This document shows positions 17,787 to 30,320 of a DNA stretch of 64,000 nucleotides, piece after piece. The DNA lies in NCBI GenBank assembly GCA_015231755.1, contig JADGAZ010000009.1, forward strand, positions 88,130 to 152,129, in the 5' to 3' direction. The notes beneath the pieces are model-generated. The model was given only the letters and a program-made list of their open reading frames with translations, was not told where the DNA came from and did not search any database. A program made the position numbers and the translations under genes. The DNA is from Magnetococcales bacterium (GTDB lineage Bacteria; Pseudomonadota; Magnetococcia; Magnetococcales; Magnetaquicoccaceae). Numbering within the stretch: the stretch's first letter is position 1; every line of letters begins with the position of its first letter.

Positions 17787-20700
17787 ATGCCAAAACGCAC
17801 TGACATCCAAAGCATTCTCATCATCGGGGCCGGTCCCATCGTCATCGGGCAGGCCTGCGAGTTCGACTATTCCGGGGTTCAGGCCTGCAAGGCCCTCAAG
17901 GAGGAGGGATACCGGGTCATTTTGGTCAATTCCAATCCGGCCACCATCATGACCGATCCGGAGTTGGCGGACCGCACCTACGTCGAACCCCTGACCGTGG
18001 ACTCTTTGGCCTGCATCATCCGCCAGGAGCGCCCGGACGCTCTGCTGCCCACCATGGGTGGTCAGACCGCCTTGAATCTGGCCATGGCTTTGGCGGATGC
18101 CGGTATTCTGGAACAGTATCAGGTGGAGCTGATCGGGGCTTCCCGCAAGGCCATCGCCAAGGCCGAAGACCGGATGCAGTTCAAGGAGGCCATGACCCGC
18201 ATCGGTCTGGGACTGCCCAAGTCCGGCTTCGCCCACACCCTGGAAGAGGCCCTGGAGGTGCTGGAGGTGGTGGGATTTCCCGCCATTCTGCGCCCGAGCT
18301 TCACCCTGGGGGGGACGGGTGGCGGTGTGGCCTACAACCGCCAGGAGTATGTGGAGCTGATCCGCCTGGGACTGGCCGCCTCCCCGACCCGGGAAGTGTT
18401 GGTGGAAGAGTCCCTGCTGGGCTGGAAGGAGTTCGAGATGGAGGTGGTGCGGGATCGCGCCGACAACTCCATCATCATTTGTTCCATCGAAAACCTCGAT
18501 CCCATGGGGATCCACACCGGCGACTCCATCACCGTGGCCCCGGCTTTGACCCTCACGGACAAGGAGTTGCAGGAGCTGCGTGACGCCTCCATCGCGGTGT
18601 TGCGGGAGATCGGTGTGGACACCGGCGGCTCCAATGTGCAGTTCGCCCTCCATCCCACCACGGGACGGATGATCATCATCGAGATGAATCCCCGGGTCTC
18701 CCGTTCGTCGGCCTTGGCCTCCAAGGCCACCGGGTTCCCCATCGCCAAGGTGGCCGCCAAGCTGGCGGTGGGTTATCTGCTGCCGGAGATCATGAACGAT
18801 ATCACCGGAGTGACTCCGGCTTCGTTCGAGCCGTCCATCGATTATGTGGTCACCAAGATTCCCCGTTTCACCTTCGAGAAATTTCCCCAGGCGGAAGCCA
18901 TTCTCACCACCCAGATGAAATCGGTGGGAGAGGCCATGGCCATCGGGCGCACCTTCAAGGAGTCCTTGCAGAAGGCGTTGCGCTCCATGGAGACCGGTCT
19001 GACCGGATTTGATCCGGTATTCGATCCCGGTACATTTTCTTCCGTCGGAGAGATGGAGGCGGATCTGGCCTACCGTTTGAGCCATCCGGGGCCGGATCGG
19101 CTGTTGCTGCTGGCCGACGCCTTGCGTCTGGGCAAGAGTACCCAATGGCTCCACGAGACCACCGCCATCGATCCATGGTTTCTGGATCAGATCCAGCAAA
19201 TCGTCGAAGCCGAACAGTCCCTGGCGGGGGTCACCCCGGAAAGCCTCCCGCCGGAGCGGTTGCGGGCCTTGAAGAGCATGGGTTTTTCCGATCAGCGATT
19301 GGGTGCGCTGCTGGGCTGTCCCGCCTCCGGGATTCGTTCCGCCCGTCAGGATCACGGGATCGTGCCGGTGTTCAAGCGGGTGGATACCTGCGCCGCTGAG
19401 TTCGCCTCCCAGACCACCTATCTGTACTCCACTTACGAGCAGGAGTGCGAGGCCCGTCCCAGCGACCGGCGCAAGATCATGATTCTGGGAGGGGGACCGA
19501 ACCGCATCGGTCAGGGGATCGAGTTCGATTATTGTTGTGTGCACGCGGCCTTCGCCCTGAAGGCGGCGGGGTTTGAGACCATCATGGTCAACTGCAACCC
19601 CGAGACCGTCTCCACCGATTACGACACCTCGGACCGGCTTTATTTCGAGCCGTTGACCTTCGAGGACGTGATGGCCATCGTGGAGACGGAAAAACCCGAA
19701 GGGATCATCGTGCAGTTCGGCGGACAGACCCCGCTGAAGCTCGCCAAGGCGCTGGAAGCCGCCGGAGCGCCCATCATTGGCACCTCCCCGGATGCCATCG
19801 ACGTGGCCGAGGACCGGGAGCGGTTTCAGGTGCTGTTGCAGGATCTGGACCTGAAACAGCCGGAGAACGGGCTGGCCCGTTCCCAGGCCGAGGCCCGGGA
19901 GGTGGCGGCGCGGGTTGGTTATCCGGTGGTGGTGCGTCCTTCCTATGTGCTGGGGGGACGGGCCATGGAGATTGTCCACGATCCGGCCAATCTGGATCGT
20001 TACATGGTGTCGGCGGTGCGGGCCTCTCCGGATCATCCGGTGTTGATCGACCATTTCTTGAGCGACGCCATCGAGATCGACGTGGATTGCGTCTCCGATG
20101 GCCATGAGGCGGTGATCGGCGGTATCATGGAGCATATCGAAGAGGCGGGGGTCCATTCGGGGGATTCGGCCTGTTCGTTGCCGCCGTATTCGGTGGAAGA
20201 GGGGTTGCTGCAGGAGATCGAACGTCAGACCCTGCTTTTGGCCAACGCCTTGAAGGTGGTGGGCCTGATGAATGTGCAGTTCGCCATCAAGGATGGGGAG
20301 ATCTATCTGCTGGAGGTCAATCCCCGGGCATCCCGCACGGTGCCGTTTGTTTCCAAGGCCACCGGTGTGGCCCTGGCCAAGGCGGCGGCGCGCATCATGG
20401 CCGGTGAAACCCTGGCACAGGTGGGATTGACCCATTATCCACGGATGGATCACGTGGCGGTCAAGGAGGTGGTGTTTCCCTTCCAGAAGTTCCCCGGGGT
20501 GGATACCGTGCTCGGACCCGAGATGAAATCCACCGGTGAGGTGATGGGGTTGGCAAACGATTTCGGACGGGCCTTCGCCAAGGCCCAGGAGAGCGCCGGA
20601 ACTTTTCTGCCTCGTTCCCCCAAGGATGGGGGAGGCTCGGGAATGGTGTTCATTTCCGTCAAGGACGCGGACAAACAAGGCGTTACCGCGCCGGCCCGCA

Positions 20701-21035
20701 GTCTGTTGGAAATGGGTTTCCGTCTGTGCGCCACCCGGGGCACGGCTTCCCATCTGATCCGGGAGGGTCTGGTGGTGCGGGTGGTCAACAAGGTGCTGGA
20801 AGGCGGCAGGCCCGATATCGTGGACATGATGAAAAATGGCGAAGTGGCCATGGTGTTCAACACCACTCAGGGCAAACAGGCTCTGGCGGCCTCTTTTTCT
20901 TTGCGTCGCACCGCGTTGATGACCGGAATACCCTATTTCACCACCGTGGCCGGAATGCGTGCGGCGGTGGAGGCCATGGCCGCTGTGCGTGAGTCCGATC
21001 TTCAATGCAAGGCTTTGCAGGATTATCATCCGTAA
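17787..21035 (+). CDS. carB: Carbamoyl-phosphate synthase large subunit
   Basis: The 1082-residue protein shows the internal duplication of CarB: two ATP-grasp halves (around [17 protein letters not shown] and [15 protein letters not shown]), each with a pre-ATP-grasp region ([17 protein letters not shown] and [17 protein letters not shown]). A C-terminal MGS-like allosteric domain follows ([28 protein letters not shown]). It makes carbamoyl phosphate from bicarbonate, ammonia and two ATP. The start is one base from the carA stop, so its ribosome site lies inside carA. It is complete, with nothing unusual. Confidence 0.97.
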   Translation: MPKRTDIQSILIIGAGPIVIGQACEFDYSGVQACKALKEEGYRVILVNSNPATIMTDPELADRTYVEPLTVDSLACIIRQERPDALLPTMGGQTALNLAMALADAGILEQYQVELIGASRKAIAKAEDRMQFKEAMTRIGLGLPKSGFAHTLEEALEVLEVVGFPAILRPSFTLGGTGGGVAYNRQEYVELIRLGLAASPTREVLVEESLLGWKEFEMEVVRDRADNSIIICSIENLDPMGIHTGDSITVAPALTLTDKELQELRDASIAVLREIGVDTGGSNVQFALHPTTGRMIIIEMNPRVSRSSALASKATGFPIAKVAAKLAVGYLLPEIMNDITGVTPASFEPSIDYVVTKIPRFTFEKFPQAEAILTTQMKSVGEAMAIGRTFKESLQKALRSMETGLTGFDPVFDPGTFSSVGEMEADLAYRLSHPGPDRLLLLADALRLGKSTQWLHETTAIDPWFLDQIQQIVEAEQSLAGVTPESLPPERLRALKSMGFSDQRLGALLGCPASGIRSARQDHGIVPVFKRVDTCAAEFASQTTYLYSTYEQECEARPSDRRKIMILGGGPNRIGQGIEFDYCCVHAAFALKAAGFETIMVNCNPETVSTDYDTSDRLYFEPLTFEDVMAIVETEKPEGIIVQFGGQTPLKLAKALEAAGAPIIGTSPDAIDVAEDRERFQVLLQDLDLKQPENGLARSQAEAREVAARVGYPVVVRPSYVLGGRAMEIVHDPANLDRYMVSAVRASPDHPVLIDHFLSDAIEIDVDCVSDGHEAVIGGIMEHIEEAGVHSGDSACSLPPYSVEEGLLQEIERQTLLLANALKVVGLMNVQFAIKDGEIYLLEVNPRASRTVPFVSKATGVALAKAAARIMAGETLAQVGLTHYPRMDHVAVKEVVFPFQKFPGVDTVLGPEMKSTGEVMGLANDFGRAFAKAQESAGTFLPRSPKDGGGSGMVFISVKDADKQGVTAPARSLLEMGFRLCATRGTASHLIREGLVVRVVNKVLEGGRPDIVDMMKNGEVAMVFNTTQGKQALAASFSLRRTALMTGIPYFTTVAGMRAAVEAMAAVRESDLQCKALQDYHP

Positions 21036-21052
21036 GGGATCCAGGGGGCACC

Positions 21053-21526
21053 ATGTTAAATAAAGTACCGATGACCCTGCAAGGGGCGGAAAAACTTAAA
21101 GCCGAGCTGAAGCGTCGCAAGACCGAGGATCGTCACCGGATCGTGGAGGCCATCTCCGTGGCCCGGGATCATGGGGATCTGTCGGAAAATGCCGAATATC
21201 ACGCGGCCAAGGAGCAGCAATCCTTCAACGAGGGGCGCATCCAGGAGATCGAAAGTTCTCTGGCCAACGCCGAGATCATCGACACCAGCCGGATCCGTTC
21301 CAGCAAGGTGGTGTTTGGCGCCCAGGTGCGGGTGGTGGACGAAAAAAGTGATGTGGAAAGCCTGTATCGCATCGTGGGAGAAGACGAGGCGGATCTGGAA
21401 CAGGGCATGATTTCCATCACCAGTCCCATGGCCCGTGGCATGATCGGCAAGGAGGTTGGCGACTCCATCGAGGTACGGGCGCCGGGTGGCGTGCATCGTT
21501 ACGAAATTTTGTCGATTCAGTTCTGA
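21053..21526 (+). CDS. greA: Transcription elongation factor GreA
   Basis: The 157-residue factor rescues backtracked RNA polymerase by stimulating transcript cleavage. The N-terminal coiled coil carries the signature [18 protein letters not shown] with its acidic tip, followed by the C-terminal FKBP-like domain ([22 protein letters not shown]). ATG 21053 has AGGGGG 6 nt upstream; the longer frame from 21005 would overlap carB. It is located between carB and rlmE on one strand with short gaps, the common proteobacterial carAB-greA order. Confidence 0.96.
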   Translation: MLNKVPMTLQGAEKLKAELKRRKTEDRHRIVEAISVARDHGDLSENAEYHAAKEQQSFNEGRIQEIESSLANAEIIDTSRIRSSKVVFGAQVRVVDEKSDVESLYRIVGEDEADLEQGMISITSPMARGMIGKEVGDSIEVRAPGGVHRYEILSIQF

Positions 21527-21539
21527 CCGGCTTGACAGG

Positions 21540-23695
<2,156 letters not shown>

Positions 23696-25258
23696 ATGGA
23701 CGATCTGCTCCACTCCCAGAAAATCCTGATTCTGGATTACGGCTCCCAGTACACCCAATTGATCGCCCGTCGGGTGCGGGAAACCGGGGCCTATTGCGAA
23801 ATCCACTCCTGGCGCATGGAGCCGGAAGAGCTGCGCGCTTTTGCGCCCAAGGGGATCATTCTGTCCGGCGGACACCATTCGGTCTATGACCCCGGCGCCC
23901 CCGACATGAACGAAGCGGTGCTGGCCCAGGCGGTGCCGGTTTTGGGGATCTGTTACGGCATGCATCTGCTGGCCCGTCATTTCGGTGGCGAGGTGGCTCC
24001 CTCCGCCACCCGGGAGTATGGGCACGCCACCATCCAAATGGTCGGAAAGGAACATGCCCTGCCCGGCGGTTTCCTCTCGCAGGGCGAGGGGCGGGTGTGG
24101 ATGAGTCACGGGGATCACGTCAGCCGGGTGCCTTTCGGTTTCCAGCCTCTGGCCACGAGCGACAACGGCATCCTGGCCGCCATGGAACACGAGGATCTGG
24201 CCATTGTCGGGGTGCAGTTCCATCCCGAGGTCAACCATACTCTGGATGGGGAGAAGTTCATTCAGGGGTTCGTGCGTGATGTGTGCGGTTGTTCGGGTCT
24301 GTGGACCGCCGGCAATGTCATCGAACACGAAATCCAACTGGCCCGGGAGAAGGTCGGTGCCGACCGGGTGATTCTGGGGCTTTCCGGGGGTGTGGATTCG
24401 GCGGTGACGGCGGTTTTGCTGCATCGGGCCATCGGCGAGCAGTTGACTTGCGTGTTCGTGGACAACGGCCTGCTGCGCATGAACGAAGGCGAGGAGGTCA
24501 TGGCCACCTTCGCCAGTCATCTGGGGGTCAAGGTGATTCGCGTCGATGCCGAGGAGCGTTTTCTCTCCCGTCTGGTCGGGGTGACGGATCCGGAACAGAA
24601 ACGCAAGATCATCGGTCACACCTTCATCGAGGTGTTCGAGGAAGAGGCCAGAAAGATCGAAGGGGCCAAATGGTTGGCACAGGGGACCATCTATCCGGAT
24701 GTGATCGAGTCCGCCGGCGCCAAGACCAAGGCGGCCACCAACATCAAGTCCCATCATAATGTCGGCGGTCTGCCGGAACGCATGGGCTTGAAATTGCTGG
24801 AACCTTTACGGGAGTTGTTCAAGGACGAGGTGCGCACCGTGGGGCTGGAATTGGGTTTGCCGGCCCGCATGATCCTGCGCCATCCGTTTCCGGGTCCGGG
24901 TTTGGGGGTGCGGATTCTGGGGGAGGTCAAAAAAGAGTTCGCCGACCTGTTGCGTCGCGCCGACGCCATCTATCTGGAAGAGCTGTACACCACCGGACAC
25001 TACGACAAGATCGCCCAGGCTTTCGCGGTCTTTTTGCCGGTCAAGAGCGTGGGGGTGATGGGGGATGGTCGCAGTTATGACTACGTGGTGGCCCTGCGGG
25101 CCGTGGAGACCCGGGACTACATGACCGCCTCCTGGTATCCCATGCCCCATGACCTCCTCTCCCGCATTGCCAACCGGATCATCAATGAAGTCAAAGGGAT
25201 CAACCGGGTGGTCTACGACATCACCTCCAAGCCGCCGGGAACCATCGAGTGGGAATAA
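23696..25258 (+). CDS. guaA: GMP synthase (glutamine-hydrolysing)
   Basis: The 520-residue enzyme converts XMP to GMP. The N-terminal class I amidotransferase has Cys in [15 protein letters not shown] and the His/Glu pair in [11 protein letters not shown]. The ATP pyrophosphatase domain has the P-loop [14 protein letters not shown], and the C-terminal dimerisation domain ends KPPGTIEWE as in most GuaA proteins. One deviation: the residue after GICYGM is usually Gln and is His here. The start directly follows the guaB stop. Confidence 0.97.
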   Translation: MDDLLHSQKILILDYGSQYTQLIARRVRETGAYCEIHSWRMEPEELRAFAPKGIILSGGHHSVYDPGAPDMNEAVLAQAVPVLGICYGMHLLARHFGGEVAPSATREYGHATIQMVGKEHALPGGFLSQGEGRVWMSHGDHVSRVPFGFQPLATSDNGILAAMEHEDLAIVGVQFHPEVNHTLDGEKFIQGFVRDVCGCSGLWTAGNVIEHEIQLAREKVGADRVILGLSGGVDSAVTAVLLHRAIGEQLTCVFVDNGLLRMNEGEEVMATFASHLGVKVIRVDAEERFLSRLVGVTDPEQKRKIIGHTFIEVFEEEARKIEGAKWLAQGTIYPDVIESAGAKTKAATNIKSHHNVGGLPERMGLKLLEPLRELFKDEVRTVGLELGLPARMILRHPFPGPGLGVRILGEVKKEFADLLRRADAIYLEELYTTGHYDKIAQAFAVFLPVKSVGVMGDGRSYDYVVALRAVETRDYMTASWYPMPHDLLSRIANRIINEVKGINRVVYDITSKPPGTIEWE

Positions 25259-25528
25259 AGCGGATTTTGTGATCATGCCTTGACCGGGTTTGTGGAATGT
25301 TGTAGCCTGTCAGGCAACAATTGGGTGGTTTCGTGTTGGAGACAAGCCTCATCTTGCGTGGAAAGTTAAGCCTGACAGTCGGTTCGCACACCCTCCGTGG
25401 TTTCTGGAATCCTCTCGCGGTTTTTTTCTCCTCAATCGTGGCCCCTGTTGCAAGTTTTTCAGTTGAATCTTGTGACAGGGCGCGTCACCCAATCCACACC
25501 TTTTTTCTTTCGCAGGGAGTTGTTAAGA
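25259..25528 (+). promoter_or_regulatory. Leader region of the cold-shock gene
   Basis: This 270-nt region has no convincing ORF. CTGTCAGGC (25307-25315) and GCCTGACAG (25370-25378) form a perfect 9-bp inverted repeat 54 nt apart. Cold-shock genes often carry long structured 5' leaders that refold on cooling; this one could be such a leader if transcription starts near 25300. I see only a weak promoter (TTGACC at 25280). Confidence 0.35.
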
Positions 25529-25741
25529 ATGTCGGATCGTGAAACAGGCACAGTGAAATGGTTCAACGACAGCAAAGGCTTCGGTTTTATCGAGCGGGAT
25601 CATGGCAAGGGTGATGCTTTCGTGCATCATAGCGCCATTGTGATGGAAGGGTTCAAGAGCCTGGCCGAGGGTCAGCGCGTGGAACTCAGTGTTTCCCAGG
25701 GTGAGAAAGGCCCCAAAGCGGAGAATGTCCGGGTGATCTGA
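25529..25741 (+). CDS. Cold-shock domain protein (CspA family)
   Basis: A 70-residue single cold-shock domain with RNP1 KGFGFIER and RNP2 DAFVHHSAI. It binds single-stranded RNA/DNA and acts as an RNA chaperone. ATG 25529 follows GGGAG. In bacteria these proteins may be cold-induced or constitutive; the 270-nt leader upstream favours post-transcriptional control. A near-perfect hairpin spans its stop codon. Confidence 0.93.
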   Translation: MSDRETGTVKWFNDSKGFGFIERDHGKGDAFVHHSAIVMEGFKSLAEGQRVELSVSQGEKGPKAENVRVI

Positions 25742-25750
25742 TCACCCCGG
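25729..25750. terminator. Palindrome across the csp stop codon
   Basis: CCGGGTGATC, a one-base loop, then GATCACCCCGG. The arms pair perfectly apart from one extra C. No T-run follows, so this is a possible factor-independent stop only in a weak sense, or an mRNA 3' stabiliser. Confidence 0.35.
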
Positions 25751-26252
25751 AGCCGTTCCCGATCCGGCTGAGGCGCTGTTGTTTGTTTGGCCCTCGCCTG
25801 GATTCCACCGGGGTTTTCGCACGTGGCGAATCTGTTTACAGGTTCTTGAGTGCGGAAACCCCGGCTGGTGATACAATCCGGCGTTTCTTGAAAAGCCGGT
25901 TCAGCAGGTTTCAAACAGAGATCCCCACGTTTTTTGTTCACGTTTCCCCGGTTTGACAATCCCGCAAAATTTTGTGTTGTTTTCCGATCCCTGCGACCTT
26001 GTTGCAAGAGGTGTCGTCCGCATTTTTGTGACCGTTGCACAGAGAAAAAACGAGACTTTTGACCGGGTGTCTTGAAAAAAATCCGGATCCCATCCATGAT
26101 GGTTCCGAATGGGGCGTGGCCACCGGTTGAGGAGGGGGTGACGACCCATGGCTCGGACTATTCATTGCGTTTGCTTTGTACGTACTTGTTTCGTGGATTT
26201 TTGATGGCCATGATTTTTTTGGTTTGCATTGTCGCGTCTCGGGGCCAACACC
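25751..26252. other. Intergenic region with no supported gene
   Basis: About 500 nt between the csp gene and the GGDEF gene. Frames are open in places, but none has a ribosome site with plausible protein composition. TTGACA near 25955 has no matching -10 at the right distance. Local T-runs and lower GC near 25950-26240 suggest promoter sequence for the downstream gene. Confidence 0.5.
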
Positions 26253-27998
26253 ATGTATATCGACCACAAACTGGGATTGGGATTCGGAGGCGTTGTCAGC
26301 CTGGTTTTGCTGTTGGCCATGCTGGCTTGGCAGAACATGCAGATTCTGGTCGGCATGGAAAAGGGGCACGAACGTTTGCAATTGATGCATGCATCGCTGC
26401 TGGAAGCCAGACGGCACGAAAAGAACTTCTTGTTGCGCCATGAGGAGACCTGGGCGGTTCAGACCCGGGATTGCATGACCCGTCTGATTCCGATGATCCG
26501 TGACGAAGAGGGATTGGCCGGGGCTGCGGAGTTGGATGTCTGGCACGAGGCGGAACGGTTGGTCCAGGAATATCTGGATCGTTTCGAGGATATGGTCAAG
26601 GATGAGGGGGCTTCCCAGACAGAGCGCATCGAGATCGTGGAGCGCTCGGTGGTTCCTGTGGCGCGACGACTGCATGAACTGTTCTCTGCCCGCATGAAGG
26701 TGCGCGCCAGTACCCAGGAGGCCCATTTGGAGCGCACCGAACGGTTTTATGCCGGTTTTGTGGTGCTCTCGATGCTTCTGTCGGGGTTGTTGGTTTTTTT
26801 TCTCACACGTTCCATTCTGACCTCCTTGCGTATCGGCGTTCGTTTTGCCCGGGAGATTGCCGCAGGCAATCTGCGCGCCACCATTCCGGTGGTCCCCCAA
26901 GATGAAGTCGGTGTTCTGCTGACCGCCATGCAGCAGATGGGGCAGGGGCTGCAACGTCTGGAAGATGCCAATGTTCGTGCCCAGACCTCGCGGCTGGCCT
27001 TGAGCGCCCTTTTGGAAAGTTCGTTGGAACCCCTCTCTTTGCAACGACAATTGGAAGTGGCTTTGCAGATCGTGCTGACCGTTCCGTTTTTGCACGTCGA
27101 GCGCAAGGGGGCCATTTTCTTGGTGGACGAACACGATGGTTCGTTGCGCATGATGGCCTCTTATGGGTTGTCCACACCGATTCATCAGGCCTGTCAGGTG
27201 GTGGCGTCGGGTTGGTGTTTGTGCGGTCGGGCCGCGTTGGAGGGCAAGCTGATTTATTCGGCCTGCGTGGATGAACGGCATGAGACCCATTACGAGGGCA
27301 TGCCGGCCCATGGCCATTATTGTCTGCCGATTGTCTCCCGGGGGCGGGTGCTGGCGGTGTTGACCCTTTATCTGAATGCCCATCACGCCCAATCGACGGA
27401 CGAGGAGGATTTTCTGGCCGGTGTCGCTTTTACCCTGGCCGGAATTCTGGAGCGCAAACGCCTGGAAGATCGCATGCAGCATCTGGCGCATCACGATCTG
27501 CTTACGTCGTTGCCCAACCGGGTGCTGTTCAACGAACATCTGGTCCACGCCCTCACCAAGGCAACCCGCGATCAGGAACCGTTGGCCTTGATGCTCATCG
27601 ATCTGGATCGTTTCAAGCAGGTCAACGATACGTTGGGTCATGCCGCCGGGGATCAGGTGTTGATTGCCACCACCCAGCGCATCCGGGAGTGTCTGCGGGC
27701 CTCGGATCTGGTGGCGCGCTTGGGAGGGGATGAGTTTGCGGTGATTTTATCCGATCTGGCGGACCCCGGAGCCGCTGGACTGGTGGCGGACAAGATCGTG
27801 TACAGCGTCAGCCAACCGATTGCCGTGGCCGGGGAGATCGTCACTGTGGGGGCTTCCATTGGCATTGCTGTGTTTCCCGCCCATGGTCGGGAAGGGCAGG
27901 AGTTGATGGCCTGCGCCGACATGGCCATGTACGGGGTCAAGGAAAGAGGACGGAATGGGTATCGGTATTATACCAAGGGAGACGGCAAAAATCGTTGA
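26253..27998 (+). CDS. Membrane diguanylate cyclase with HAMP, GAF and GGDEF domains
   Basis: The 581-residue protein has an N-terminal helix (about 8-28), a helical periplasmic sensor region (about 30-165, resembling the four-helix bundle of chemoreceptors), a second helix (VVLSMLLSGLLVFFL), HAMP, a GAF domain (about 250-400) and GGDEF (about 491-495, ARLGGDEFAVI). RASD five residues before GGDEF is an intact I-site. It should make c-di-GMP in response to a periplasmic and/or GAF-bound signal. ATG 26253 is the natural start before the first helix, though its ribosome site is weak; an in-frame TTG at 26229 is an alternative. Confidence 0.88.
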   Translation: MYIDHKLGLGFGGVVSLVLLLAMLAWQNMQILVGMEKGHERLQLMHASLLEARRHEKNFLLRHEETWAVQTRDCMTRLIPMIRDEEGLAGAAELDVWHEAERLVQEYLDRFEDMVKDEGASQTERIEIVERSVVPVARRLHELFSARMKVRASTQEAHLERTERFYAGFVVLSMLLSGLLVFFLTRSILTSLRIGVRFAREIAAGNLRATIPVVPQDEVGVLLTAMQQMGQGLQRLEDANVRAQTSRLALSALLESSLEPLSLQRQLEVALQIVLTVPFLHVERKGAIFLVDEHDGSLRMMASYGLSTPIHQACQVVASGWCLCGRAALEGKLIYSACVDERHETHYEGMPAHGHYCLPIVSRGRVLAVLTLYLNAHHAQSTDEEDFLAGVAFTLAGILERKRLEDRMQHLAHHDLLTSLPNRVLFNEHLVHALTKATRDQEPLALMLIDLDRFKQVNDTLGHAAGDQVLIATTQRIRECLRASDLVARLGGDEFAVILSDLADPGAAGLVADKIVYSVSQPIAVAGEIVTVGASIGIAVFPAHGREGQELMACADMAMYGVKERGRNGYRYYTKGDGKNR

Positions 27999-28035
27999 TG
28001 TTCCATAATCCGAACAACACACAGGAGTGCGCAGG

Positions 28036-29316
28036 ATGAAACTGGAAACCATGGCCATCCACAGTGGTTATCGGCCGGAACCGACCACCCGGTCGGTGGC
28101 GGTACCCATCTATCAGACCACCTCATACGCTTTCGACGACACCCAACACGCGGCGGACCTGTTTGACCTCAAGGTGGCGGGCAACATTTACACCCGCATC
28201 ATGAATCCCACCACCGCCGTGTTGGAACAGCGGGTGGCGGATCTGGAAGGGGGTATCGGCGCGTTGGCGCTCTCTTCGGGTCAGGCGGCGATTACCTATG
28301 CGGTGTTCACCATCTGCGAAAGTGGCGACAACATCATCGCCTCCAGCACCCTGTATGGTGGCACCTACAATCTGTTTGCCCACACCCTGCCCCAGTTGGG
28401 GATCCAGGTCCGTTTCGCCGACTATCGGGATCCCGCCAGCTTCGCCGCCCTGATCGATGAACGGACCAAGGCGGTTTTCGTGGAGTCCATCGGCAATCCC
28501 CTGGGCAACGTGGTCGATATCGCCGCGCTGGCCGAGATGGCCCATGGTCATGGGGTGCCCCTGATCGTGGACAATACGGTCCCCACCCCGGTTTTGTGTC
28601 GTCCCTTCGATCATGGGGCGGATATCGTGATCCACTCCCTCACCAAATACATGGGGGGACATGGCACGTCGATCGGCGGCATTCTGGTGGATTCGGGGCG
28701 CTTTCCCTGGGCCGAACACAAGGCCAGATTCCGCCGTTTGAACGAGCCGGATGTCTCATATCATGGCGTCACCTATACCGAGGCTCTGGGAGCGGCGGCC
28801 TTCATCGGTCGGGCGCGGGTCGTGCCGTTGCGCAACATGGGAGCGGCCATCTCTCCGTTCAACAGCTTCTTGATTCTTCAGGGCATCGAGACTCTGGCCC
28901 TGCGCATGGAACGTCATTGCGCCAATGCCCTGGCGGTCGCGGAATACCTGGAAAAACATCCCAAGGTGGCCTGGGTGGGCTATGCGGGATTGAAGAATCA
29001 TCCCAGCCATCATCTGGTGGATCGTTATTTCCATGGCAAGGCTTCGGGGATTCTCACCTTCGGGGTGCAGGGGGGACGCAAGGCGGGAGAGCGTTTTATC
29101 GATGCCCTCAAGCTGATCACCCATCTGGTCAATATCGGCGACGCCAAGTCTTTGGCCTGCCATCCCTCCAGCACCACCCATCGCCAGTTGTCACCGGAAG
29201 AGTTGATTCAGGCCGGGGTCTCGGAGGACATGGTGCGTCTTTCCGTGGGGCTGGAACACATCGACGACATTCTCGCGGACATCACCCAGGCCCTGGATGT
29301 GGCCACGGGGGCCTGA
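28036..29316 (+). CDS. metY: O-acetylhomoserine sulfhydrylase (aminocarboxypropyltransferase)
   Basis: The 426-residue PLP enzyme of the Cys/Met metabolism family uses sulfide and O-acetylhomoserine to make homocysteine. The PLP-binding Lys is in VIHSLTKYMGGHGTSIGG, the cofactor-contact region is ALSSGQAAITYA, and SLACHPSSTTHRQLSPEE near the C-terminus is typical of MetY rather than of methionine gamma-lyase. ATG 28036 has AGGAG upstream. The gap to the preceding gene is only 37 nt, too short for a SAM riboswitch. A terminator hairpin follows it. Confidence 0.93.
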   Translation: MKLETMAIHSGYRPEPTTRSVAVPIYQTTSYAFDDTQHAADLFDLKVAGNIYTRIMNPTTAVLEQRVADLEGGIGALALSSGQAAITYAVFTICESGDNIIASSTLYGGTYNLFAHTLPQLGIQVRFADYRDPASFAALIDERTKAVFVESIGNPLGNVVDIAALAEMAHGHGVPLIVDNTVPTPVLCRPFDHGADIVIHSLTKYMGGHGTSIGGILVDSGRFPWAEHKARFRRLNEPDVSYHGVTYTEALGAAAFIGRARVVPLRNMGAAISPFNSFLILQGIETLALRMERHCANALAVAEYLEKHPKVAWVGYAGLKNHPSHHLVDRYFHGKASGILTFGVQGGRKAGERFIDALKLITHLVNIGDAKSLACHPSSTTHRQLSPEELIQAGVSEDMVRLSVGLEHIDDILADITQALDVATGA

Positions 29317-29372
29317 AGGGTTTCCGGCTGTCTTTGTTTCTGAGGGTTCTTTTTCGGATTGTGCGGGCTGAA

Positions 29373-29425
29373 GGCCGGGGATCGGGAGGGCGATGTCTTC
29401 CGATCCCTACCGGCCAAGCCTTTTT
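29373..29425 (+). terminator. Rho-independent terminator after metY
   Basis: GGCCGG-GGATCGG (29373-29385) pairs with CCGATCC and CCGGCC (29400-29415) with a 3-nt bulge, followed after AAGCC by five T (29421-29425). It lies between convergent metY and the lytic transglycosylase, whose stop codon overlaps the T-run. Confidence 0.7.
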
Positions 29426-30227
29426 ACGCCTTGTTTCCTTCCCCTTCGACCATGCCCATGATGCGAGAGACGTAACGTCGGGTCTCTCCCGGCATGGCGG
29501 CGGCGGGTTGCCGTTCCAGGTTGCCCATGCCCCAGTTGTAGGCGGCCAGGGCGGAACGGACGTTGCCATCGTAGCGGTCCAACAGGCGGCTCAGATACAA
29601 GGTGCCGCCCATGATGTTCTCTTCGGCGTTGAAGGGGTTCTTGACTCCGAGTTCCGCGGCGGTGCCGGGCATCAGTTGCATCATGCCCTGGGCTCCGGCG
29701 GGAGAGACCGCTTTGGGATTGAAGCTGCTTTCCACCTGGATCACCGAGCGGATCAGGTCCGGGTCCACGCCGTAGCGCTCCGAAGCCCGCTTGATGATTT
29801 GATCGTAGTTGCCCCCTTCCATTTTGTCCGGGATCTTGTGGGTCGGATCGGCGGGTGCGCGGGTTTTGGCGTGGGTGACCACTCCGGAGCGGAACCCCTG
29901 CGGCATGGAGATCGGGGTGCTGCTGCTCAAGGGCCAACCCTCTTCTTCGCTGCCGGCGAGGCCGTTGCCGGCGAGGTTGGTCGGCAGTCCCCCCACCGAA
30001 TCCTTGGCCTGGCGCAGCGTGGACATGACCGCTTCCACCAGGGCGTTGACCGTGGAGTGGCTCAGGCTGGTGCTGTTGCCGGCAAGGCCGTTGCGTTCCT
30101 CGACGGCCTGCATGAGAAGTTCGTTGAACGGGTTGGCATCGCCCGAGTGGCTGGCCCGCAGACGACTCTCCCGCAGGCTGCTGGCCTGACGGGCGAGTTC
30201 GGGCATGGAAATCGGCGTGGTCGTCAT
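29424..30227 (-). CDS. SLT-type lytic transglycosylase without signal peptide
   Basis: The 267-residue protein has a C-terminal SLT domain (about 140-255) with the catalytic Glu (E166) in IQVESSFNPKAVSPAGAQGMMQLMPGTA and the AAYNWGMGNLE segment. It cleaves peptidoglycan glycan strands to 1,6-anhydro ends. There is no signal peptide; the N-terminal 135 residues are low-complexity, with TPISMP repeated at about 4-9 and 104-109. The segment NPFNELLMQAVEERN resembles secreted flagellar or type III-associated muramidases, so export by a flagellar-type machine is possible. I chose ATG 30227 (AGGTGA 6 nt upstream); a GTG three codons earlier is possible. Confidence 0.85.
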   Translation of the reverse strand: MTTTPISMPELARQASSLRESRLRASHSGDANPFNELLMQAVEERNGLAGNSTSLSHSTVNALVEAVMSTLRQAKDSVGGLPTNLAGNGLAGSEEEGWPLSSSTPISMPQGFRSGVVTHAKTRAPADPTHKIPDKMEGGNYDQIIKRASERYGVDPDLIRSVIQVESSFNPKAVSPAGAQGMMQLMPGTAAELGVKNPFNAEENIMGGTLYLSRLLDRYDGNVRSALAAYNWGMGNLERQPAAAMPGETRRYVSRIMGMVEGEGNKA

Positions 30228-30320
30228 CGTTGTCACCTGATCGGGGTGGGATGGATTGGGTAATGCATGACGAGACGCAATTTTCGGGCCATATCTAATG
30301 TCGGATTGGCGTGTTTTTTA

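Noticed and set aside
27999..28035. A SAM riboswitch in front of metY
   Set aside because: Only 37 nt separate metY from the preceding stop, too short for any known SAM aptamer.
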